Source: Pseudomonas sp. M47T1 (GTDB taxonomy: Bacteria; Pseudomonadota; Gammaproteobacteria; Pseudomonadales; Pseudomonadaceae). From it: a stretch of 64,000 bases of DNA. Positions 58,655 through 64,000 of the stretch are shown here, in pieces (position 1 is the first letter of the stretch; each line of letters starts with the position of its first letter). Under the pieces are notes generated by a model that searched no databases, was not told the DNA's origin, and saw only the letters and a program-made list of their open reading frames with translations. The stretch lies in assembly GCF_000263855.1 (NCBI RefSeq), contig NZ_AJWX01000030.1, positions 1 to 64,000 of the forward strand, read 5' to 3'. The position numbers and the translations under genes were made by a program.

Positions 58655-59620
58655 TCAACGTTGCTTCAGGCGGTCGATGATCACGGCGATCAGCAGGATA
58701 GTGCCGCGGATCACGTACTGGTAGAAGGTGTCGATGTTCTTCAGGTTCATGGCGTTTTCGATGATCGCCAGAATCAGCACGCCGGCAATCACGTGGCGGA
58801 TCATGCCGATGCCGCCGCTCAACGATACACCCCCCAGCACACAGGCGGAGATCACCGTCAGCTCGAAGCCCTGGCCCACCATGGGTTGGCCGGAGGTCAT
58901 GCGCGACGCCAGTACCACGCCCGCCAGCGCACCCACCAGGCCATGCACGGCGAAGATGATGATCTTGGTGCGGTCCACGTGCACGCCTGCCAGCCGCGCG
59001 GCTTCCTGGTTGCCGCCAATGGCCATGGTGTTGCGCCCGTAGGTGGTGTAATTGAGCAACCAACCGAAGAAGATGAAGCAGATAACCGTGATCAGGATCG
59101 GCACCGGCACGCCGCCGATCTGGCCGTTGCCGAACACGTAGAAGCCTTCATTCATCACCCCCACCGCCTTGCCGTTGGAGAAGATGTAGGCCAGGCCTCG
59201 GACGATCTGCATAGTGGCCAAGGTCGCGATCAAGGCGTTAATGCGCAGCTTGGCGATCACGATGCCGTTGATGAGCCCCACGATCAGGCCCATGCCCAGG
59301 GCGGCTGACACGCCCAGGAAGACGCTGTTGGTGTCACGCATCACTACGGCGGCGATAACACCGGCGCAGGCGATCACCGACCCGACCGACAGGTCGAAAT
59401 GCCCGGACGCCAGGCAATACAGCATGGTGCAGGCCGCGATGCCGGTGGTGGAAATCGCCAGGCCCAGGCCACGCATGTTCATGGGTGATAGAAAGTTGTC
59501 GATCACCACAGCACACAGCGCAAAGATGCACAGGGCCGCCAGCAGCATCGCCCACTCATCGAGGAAACGGCGCATGTTCAGTCCTTGCCGCGGAGCGTGC
59601 AGGGTTGTGGGAGTGGTCAT
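58655..59620 (-). CDS. araH: L-arabinose ABC transporter permease AraH
   Basis: A 321-residue BPD-transp-2 family permease with 9-10 membrane helices. FLSPMNMRGLGLAISTTGIAACTMLYCLASGHFDLSVGSVIACAGVI and YGRNTMAIGGNQEAARLAGVHVDRTKIIIFAVHG are highly characteristic of AraH/RbsC, the former of AraH in particular. ATG 59620 gives MTTPTTLHAPRQG; 59626 is an alternative. It is the last gene of the araFGH set, 21 bp after araG. Confidence 0.9.
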   Translation of the reverse strand: MTTPTTLHAPRQGLNMRRFLDEWAMLLAALCIFALCAVVIDNFLSPMNMRGLGLAISTTGIAACTMLYCLASGHFDLSVGSVIACAGVIAAVVMRDTNSVFLGVSAALGMGLIVGLINGIVIAKLRINALIATLATMQIVRGLAYIFSNGKAVGVMNEGFYVFGNGQIGGVPVPILITVICFIFFGWLLNYTTYGRNTMAIGGNQEAARLAGVHVDRTKIIIFAVHGLVGALAGVVLASRMTSGQPMVGQGFELTVISACVLGGVSLSGGIGMIRHVIAGVLILAIIENAMNLKNIDTFYQYVIRGTILLIAVIIDRLKQR

Positions 59621-59641
59621 AAGCACCTCGGTTATTATTGT

Positions 59642-61171
59642 TCAGCCACGGGTACGTGGCAGTGCCAATTGCAGCAGACGGGATTCGTCGGCCTGTTCGC
59701 GACTCACTTCGCCGGTCAGCGCGCCTTCGCTCATCACCAGGATGCGGTCGCTGATGCCCATCACTTCCATCAGGTCGCTGGACACCACGATCACCGCGAT
59801 GCCCTTGGCCGCCAGGTTGTGGATGATCTGGTAGATCTCGGACTTGGCACCGATGTCGATGCCGCGCGTTGGCTCGTCGAGCAACAGTACCTTCATGGGC
59901 ATCGACAGCCAGCGGCCGAGAATGGCCTTCTGCTGGTTGCCGCCCGACAGGAACATGATCTGCTGGGCCGGGCTGGGGGTTTTCACATTCATGGCGCTGA
60001 TCTGCTGGCGTGCGTTGTCCCGCTCCCAGCGCCCCTGCAGCAGGCAACCCAAGTAGGCATGCCGGCTGCGCGCACCGATATTGATGTTTTCCGCCACGCT
60101 GGACAGCGGCACGATGCCTTCTTTCTTGCGGTCTTCGGGGCACAGCAGGATGCCGGCATCAATGGCCTGACGCGGGTTTTTCAGGTGCAGCGGCTGGCCT
60201 TCGAGTTCAACGCTGCCGGCGCTGTGGCGAGCCAGGCCCGACAACAGGCGCAGCAGTTCGGTGCGGCCGGCGCCCACCAGGCCAAAGAAACCCAGCACCT
60301 CGCCCTTGTTCAGGGTAAAGCTCACCGGTTCTTGCAGGCCTGGGCCCAGCAGGTCGCGCACGTGCAGGGCCGGACCATGCTGTTCGCGGGGGCGGTAGTC
60401 GTAGATGTCCTGGATGTCCCGGCCGACCATGCACGTCACCAACTGGTCATGGGTAAGCTGGGCCATGTCGTCGAAAGTGCGGATGAAGCGGCCGTCCTTG
60501 AACACCGTGACGGCGTCGCAGATGCGGAAGATCTCTTCCATGCGGTGGGACACATAGAGGATCACCCTGCCCTCATCGCGCAAACGGGTGATGATGGTCA
60601 TCAGCCGGTCGATCTCGCGAGCCGACAGGCTGCTGGTGGGCTCGTCGAAGGCAATGACGTGGGCATTGCGCGACATGGCCTTGGCGATTTCCACCAACTG
60701 GCGCTGGCCCAGGGACAGTTCGCCCAAGCGGGTGTTGGGGTCAATCTCGTCGGCCAGGCCCTTGAGCAGCTCACGGGCACGGCGGACCATGGCGCCGCGG
60801 TTGACCAAGCCGAACCGCGCTGGCATATGGCCCAGCAGCAGGTTTTCGGCCACGGTCATTTCCGGCACCAGGTGCAGTTCCTGGTGAATCACCGCCACAC
60901 CGTTGGCGATGCTGTCGGCCGCCGACTTGAAGGCCATGGGCTGATCGCCGATCAGCACCTGGCCAGCGCTGGGCTGGTAGGCACCGCCGAGGATTTTCAG
61001 CAGGGTGGACTTGCCCGCGCCATTCTCTCCCATCAGCGCCAGCACCTGGCCTGGGTAAGCGGTGAAGCTGATGTCGGACAGGGCGCGCACGCCGGGGAAA
61101 TTCTTGCCGATGGCGTCGAAACGCAGGCTGCCGTTGGCGGTTTGTTGTTGTATTGCCGTGGATGCTTGCAT
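59642..61171 (-). CDS. araG: L-arabinose ABC transporter ATP-binding protein AraG
   Basis: A 509-residue double ABC ATPase. Domain 1 has Walker A GENGAGKST, signature LSLGQRQLVEIAKAM and Walker B VIAFDEPTSS; domain 2 has signature LSGGNQQKAILGRWL and Walker B LLLDEPTRGID, with a degenerate Walker A (GLVGAGRTE) as in other sugar ABC ATPases. It energises AraH for uptake of L-arabinose. A REP pair lies in the 134-bp gap after araF, which may set the relative expression of araF versus araGH. Confidence 0.92.
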   Translation of the reverse strand: MQASTAIQQQTANGSLRFDAIGKNFPGVRALSDISFTAYPGQVLALMGENGAGKSTLLKILGGAYQPSAGQVLIGDQPMAFKSAADSIANGVAVIHQELHLVPEMTVAENLLLGHMPARFGLVNRGAMVRRARELLKGLADEIDPNTRLGELSLGQRQLVEIAKAMSRNAHVIAFDEPTSSLSAREIDRLMTIITRLRDEGRVILYVSHRMEEIFRICDAVTVFKDGRFIRTFDDMAQLTHDQLVTCMVGRDIQDIYDYRPREQHGPALHVRDLLGPGLQEPVSFTLNKGEVLGFFGLVGAGRTELLRLLSGLARHSAGSVELEGQPLHLKNPRQAIDAGILLCPEDRKKEGIVPLSSVAENINIGARSRHAYLGCLLQGRWERDNARQQISAMNVKTPSPAQQIMFLSGGNQQKAILGRWLSMPMKVLLLDEPTRGIDIGAKSEIYQIIHNLAAKGIAVIVVSSDLMEVMGISDRILVMSEGALTGEVSREQADESRLLQLALPRTRG

Positions 61172-61205
61172 AAAAAAGGCACTCTGTGATCAGACCTTGG
61201 TCCGC

Positions 61206-61290
61206 GGCGCTCGCTTCGCGGACACGGTCCGCTCCTACCGGGAAGCACGTATCTGCAGGAGCGGACCGCGCCCGCGAAAGGCGCAACGCG
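61206..61290. repeat. REP-type palindrome between araF and araG
   Basis: Perfect 12-bp arms CGGTCCGCTCCT (61225-61236) and AGGAGCGGACCG (61257-61268) with a 20-nt loop, flanked by CGCTTCGCGG and CCGCGAAAGG, which extend the pairing. This placement after the binding-protein gene is typical of REPs that stabilise the upstream mRNA. Confidence 0.75.
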
Positions 61291-61305
61291 GTCGCCCGCC
61301 GGGCG

Positions 61306-62316
61306 TTACTTCCAGAGACCGATTTTGGTCAGCACGTCCTGGAAGTTGGCGCGGGTGATCAGGGTCACGTCGTCCATGGCGGTGTACTTGGGCGGTTCCT
61401 TGCCGGTGGTGACCCACTCGTACATTTGCGAAGCGGTGTTGTAGCCCTCTTTGTCAGGGCTGGGCAGCATCGAGCCGTAGAAACCGCTTTCCGGTTTTTT
61501 CAGTTCGTCGATGGCGTCAGTACCGTTGATACCCACGCCGATCACGTGCTTGGCATCGAAGTTGGAGGCCGCCGCGCGCACGCCGCCCAACACGGTATTG
61601 TCGTTCATGCCGCCGATGATCAGGTTCTTCGCCGCGCCCGGCAGCTTGACCAGCGCCGAGTTGGTGGCGTCCATGCTGCCCGGCACATCCAGGGTTTTCT
61701 GCGCGGTAAACAGGATATGGTCAGCCGGCAGGCCGGCCTTTTTCAGCGAGTCCACTGAACCGTCGGTGCGCTTCTTGCCGGTGTCCAGTTCGTTGAAGGT
61801 GTTGATGATGGCGTAGGTTTCCTTCCAGCCATCCTTGTCGAAACCACGGCGCTTGGCTTCATCGGCCATGGCGGCACCCTGCTTCTGGCCCACCTCGAAG
61901 GCGGCCATGCCCAGGTACGGCACGTCCTCCATGAACTTGCCGCTGGCGTCGATGAAGCGGTCATCCACGGCCATGACCTTGAGGTCGTTGGCCTTGGCCT
62001 TGGCGACAATGGCCGGGCCCAGGGACACGTCCGGCGGGCAGATGACGAAGCCCTTGGCACCGTTGGCAGCCAGGCTGTCGATGGCTGACAGGGTTTTCTC
62101 GCCATCAGGCACGGCGATCTTGATCAGGGTGAAGCCCTTGTCTTTGGCGGCTTTTTCGGCGAAGGCCCATTCGGTCTGGAACCAGGGCTCTTCAGCCTGC
62201 TTGACCAGGAAACCGATCTTGACCTCGTCGGCAGCCGAAGCTGCAGACCCCATGCCCAGAATGGCGGTGGCAACGGCGGCACAGCACAGGGAACGAATCC
62301 CATGACGACTCAACAT
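61306..62316 (-). CDS. araF: L-arabinose ABC transporter substrate-binding protein AraF
   Basis: A 336-residue periplasmic binding protein. A signal peptide ends near SAASA, then EVKIGFLVKQAEEPWFQTEWAFAEKAAKDKGF, KVMAVDDRFIDASGKFMEDVPYLGMAAFEVGQKQGAAMA and NLIIGGMNDNTVLGGVRAA match AraF closely. It is the first gene of araFGH, 119 bp after the lactonase gene; an inverted repeat ATGTA-n6-TACAT in that gap may give araFGH its own promoter control. Confidence 0.9.
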   Translation of the reverse strand: MLSRHGIRSLCCAAVATAILGMGSAASAADEVKIGFLVKQAEEPWFQTEWAFAEKAAKDKGFTLIKIAVPDGEKTLSAIDSLAANGAKGFVICPPDVSLGPAIVAKAKANDLKVMAVDDRFIDASGKFMEDVPYLGMAAFEVGQKQGAAMADEAKRRGFDKDGWKETYAIINTFNELDTGKKRTDGSVDSLKKAGLPADHILFTAQKTLDVPGSMDATNSALVKLPGAAKNLIIGGMNDNTVLGGVRAAASNFDAKHVIGVGINGTDAIDELKKPESGFYGSMLPSPDKEGYNTASQMYEWVTTGKEPPKYTAMDDVTLITRANFQDVLTKIGLWK

Positions 62317-62404
62317 AGCTAACTCCTTGTTCTTATTTGATATAGCTACAGCGTCCAGCGGTTTGAGTGGCGCACCCGCTACGGGGGCGATTTACAGTCT
62401 TAGC

Positions 62405-62420
62405 ATGTAATCCGGTACAT
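62405..62420. promoter_or_regulatory. Inverted repeat upstream of araF
   Basis: ATGTA (62405-62409) and TACAT (62416-62420) form an inverted repeat about 90 bp upstream of the araF start, with a further ATGTAA at 62423. It is a weak operator candidate. Confidence 0.3.
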
Positions 62421-62435
62421 CTATGTAACGTAGTG

Positions 62436-63314
62436 TCACCCGGCGAAACGCTGGCAAGGCTGGCCCGCAACGCCGACATCGGCCCACAGCACCGCACCAT
62501 CCAGGGGGTTGTCACTGCCTGCCTGGCACGAGCTGGTGACGTACAGTCGGCTCAGGTCCGCGCCGCCGAACACGCAACTCGTGGGGTGCTCCACTGGCAA
62601 TTCGACCACTCGGTCCAAACTGCCGTCGGGGGCAAAGCGCAGCAGGCAATGGCCGCCCCAGCGCGCATTCCATACGAACCCCTGGGCGTCCATGGCCGAA
62701 CCATCCGGGTCGCCGCGCGGGTGCTGGGCCGCCCATACGTGGCGGGGGCCGGGCAAGCCTTGCGCGTCTAGTGGGTAGTGATAGATCACGCCGTCCAGGG
62801 TATCGGCGCTAAGCAAGGTGGTGCCGTCGGCGGTCCACAGCAAGGTATTGACGATGCCTTGCCCTTCGAGCAGCGCCTCTACGCGCGCCTGCTCGTCGAT
62901 GCGAAACAGGCCGCCACTGCGGCGCTCCAGGGGCAGGTCGGCGCCTTCCGCGTCCAGGTTATTCTGCATGCTGCCCAGCCATAGGCGCCCCTGGGGGTCG
63001 CAACGCGCCTCGTTGGCGCGGTTGCCCGGCACCGGGTCGGCCTGGCACCACAGCGTGATGCGCGGGGCATGGGGCGGGGAATCAAGGTCTAGGCGATGCA
63101 CGCCGCTGGCCAGGGTCACCAGGGCGTCACCGGCCTGGGTGGGAATGAACGCCGAGACCGGCTCGCTCAATTGCCAGTGCCGCAGCTCGCCGTCCTGAAG
63201 GCGGCACGCCTTGAAGCCGGCGATGTCCACCCAGTAGAGCGCCTGGGTGGGGGCGTCCCAGAACGCGCCTTCGGCGAGCCGGTAACGCAGGGGGTTGAGT
63301 GCCTGCCAATTCAT
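62436..63314 (-). CDS. SMP-30/gluconolactonase family lactonase (arabinolactonase-like)
   Basis: A 292-residue six-bladed beta-propeller of the SMP-30/regucalcin family. Metal-site residues appear in LAEGAFWDAPTQALYWVDI (Glu), PGNRANEARCDPQGRLWLGSMQNN (Asn), LDGV and GDPDGSAMDAQGFVWNARWGG (Asp). It hydrolyses sugar lactones; beside araFGH it would open L-arabino-gamma-lactone in the oxidative arabinose pathway. The arabinose dehydrogenase and dehydratase are not in the window. It is divergent from the mutarotase gene. Confidence 0.87.
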   Translation of the reverse strand: MNWQALNPLRYRLAEGAFWDAPTQALYWVDIAGFKACRLQDGELRHWQLSEPVSAFIPTQAGDALVTLASGVHRLDLDSPPHAPRITLWCQADPVPGNRANEARCDPQGRLWLGSMQNNLDAEGADLPLERRSGGLFRIDEQARVEALLEGQGIVNTLLWTADGTTLLSADTLDGVIYHYPLDAQGLPGPRHVWAAQHPRGDPDGSAMDAQGFVWNARWGGHCLLRFAPDGSLDRVVELPVEHPTSCVFGGADLSRLYVTSSCQAGSDNPLDGAVLWADVGVAGQPCQRFAG

Positions 63315-63373
63315 GTCACGCCCTTCTGTTCTTATTGTTGTCGCTGAGGCCTGTGTTCGGCTACAGCATCACT

Positions 63374-63390
63374 AAATAGTATTACCATTT
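63374..63390. promoter_or_regulatory. 17-bp palindrome between lactonase and mutarotase genes
   Basis: AAATAGTATTACCATTT is a palindrome with one mismatched pair, GTA-n-TAC at the centre, as in GntR/FadR-type operators. It lies in the AT-rich divergent gap and is placed to control both directions. Confidence 0.55.
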
Positions 63391-63515
63391 ATTTTTCAAG
63401 TGGTGTTTTTTCGACTATATAAGCTTGCTGAAACAAAAACCAAGGCAAATAGTCTGACCAATAGACCGGAATTTTCCCAAAGCATCCGCCAAAACAACAA
63501 AAAGGAAGGCTTACC

Positions 63516-64000
63516 ATGCAATCACACTTCACCCTCGCCAGCCTCGGACTCTCCATCATGATGGCCAGCCTCACCGCCCACGCCGCCGGCCTGAGTGCCG
63601 AGCGCGGCAGCTTTGGTGCGCTGCCCGACGGCACCGCCATTGAAAAATACACCCTGAAGAACAGCCACGGCATGCAGGCAACCATCATTACCTATGGCGG
63701 CATCCTGCAATCGCTGCTGGTGCCGGACAAGCACGGCAAGGTAGCCGACGTAGTACTGGGCTTCGATGACCTGCACGGCTACCAGTCCAACCCCACCGTG
63801 TACTTTGGCGCCACCATCGGCCGCTACGGCAACCGCCTGGCCGAGGGGCGCTTCAGCCTCGACGGCACGCAGTACCAAGTGCCCACCAACGATGGCCCCA
63901 ACTCGTTGCACGGCGGTACCCAGGGGTTTGACAAGCATGTGTGGAAAGCCCAGCCCAGCAAGGCCAAGGACAGCGTTGGCGTGACCCTGACCTACGTGTC
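63516..64000 (+). CDS. galM: Aldose 1-epimerase (galactose mutarotase), exported, 5' part
   Basis: The first 161 residues of an aldose 1-epimerase, cut by the window's right edge. A signal peptide (LGLSIMMASLTAHA) precedes the family start GSFGALPDGTAIEKYTLKNSHGMQATIITYGGILQSLLVPDKHGKVADVVLGFD; YFGATIGRYGNRLAEGRFSLDG and NDGPNSLHGGTQGFDKHVW carry the conserved Asn-Arg and His (NSLHGG) of the active site. The export signal suggests mutarotation of arabinose or galactose in the periplasm before uptake by AraFGH. AAAGGAAGG lies 7 nt upstream. Confidence 0.9.
   Translation, partial: MQSHFTLASLGLSIMMASLTAHAAGLSAERGSFGALPDGTAIEKYTLKNSHGMQATIITYGGILQSLLVPDKHGKVADVVLGFDDLHGYQSNPTVYFGATIGRYGNRLAEGRFSLDGTQYQVPTNDGPNSLHGGTQGFDKHVWKAQPSKAKDSVGVTLTYV

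Noticed and set aside
1..64000. tRNA, rRNA or CRISPR array
   Set aside because: I saw no T-loop GGTTCGAATCC-type sequences in a cloverleaf context, no rRNA-like blocks and no regularly spaced direct repeats.

Overview
The window looks like a chromosomal segment of a Pseudomonas. Coding regions are GC-rich, the gene families are typical of the genus (fabV, hpd, pheC, folE2, split pqiA, DUF1302/DUF1329 pair), and GTGGGAGCGGGCTTGC-type intergenic palindromes are present. No species is claimed. I saw no rRNA, tRNA or CRISPR array.

Region by region. 1-2320 is a decayed accessory edge: the 5' part of vgrG, a frameshifted tssB whose 3' end is replaced by unrelated sequence, and an IS5-type transposase remnant. 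2509-6428 holds an isolated idi and a DUF1302-DUF1329 envelope pair. 6818-16104 is a catabolic island: two anion-type MFS importers, an enolase-superfamily (MR/MLE) dehydratase, a 2-hydroxyacid dehydrogenase, an SDR and an FAH-family hydrolase, with a divergent AraC regulator and then a second AraC/cupin pair. This enzyme set fits a non-phosphorylative sugar-acid route: dehydration, oxidation to a 2,4-diketo acid, then hydrolytic cleavage. A 9-base word recurs in its control regions.

16361-22966 holds an ene-reductase with an ArsR regulator, then a zinc-limitation module: an ABC importer preceded by an unlisted 42-residue membrane ORF, and folE2, each with a Zur-type operator. It ends with a small helical protein and pheC. 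22994-36928 is a mixture: bestrophin, TSUP exporter, a 5'-truncated lspA paralogue, quinone oxidoreductase, an MFS-tautomerase pair, an SMI1/KNR4 protein, SotB-like and DHA2 MFS pumps, a PuuD-like hydrolase, a GT-C glycosyltransferase, a fragment of an FAH-family gene, and fabV.

37236-40196 is the ybhP-clsB-ybhN membrane-lipid operon. A 117-bp MITE-like element follows, and its right end supplies the stop codon of a hybrid histidine kinase. 42436-44492 is a BaeSR-like two-component system. 44908-53366 carries a zinc alcohol dehydrogenase with an AraC regulator, a CSS-domain membrane protein without an EAL domain, hpd, an HDOD protein, an RcnB-like protein, an AEC transporter and the qorB/HxlR divergent pair. 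53472-56944 is the pqiA-pqiA-pqiB-pqiC envelope transport operon. 57044-58556 is a GNAT/LysR divergent pair. 58655-64000 is an L-arabinose-type module: lactonase and araFGH, facing a secreted aldose 1-epimerase cut by the window edge.

The best candidates for a second look are the sugar-acid cluster with its shared operator word, the Zur-controlled small membrane ORF, the MITE, the EAL-less CSS protein and the T6SS scar.
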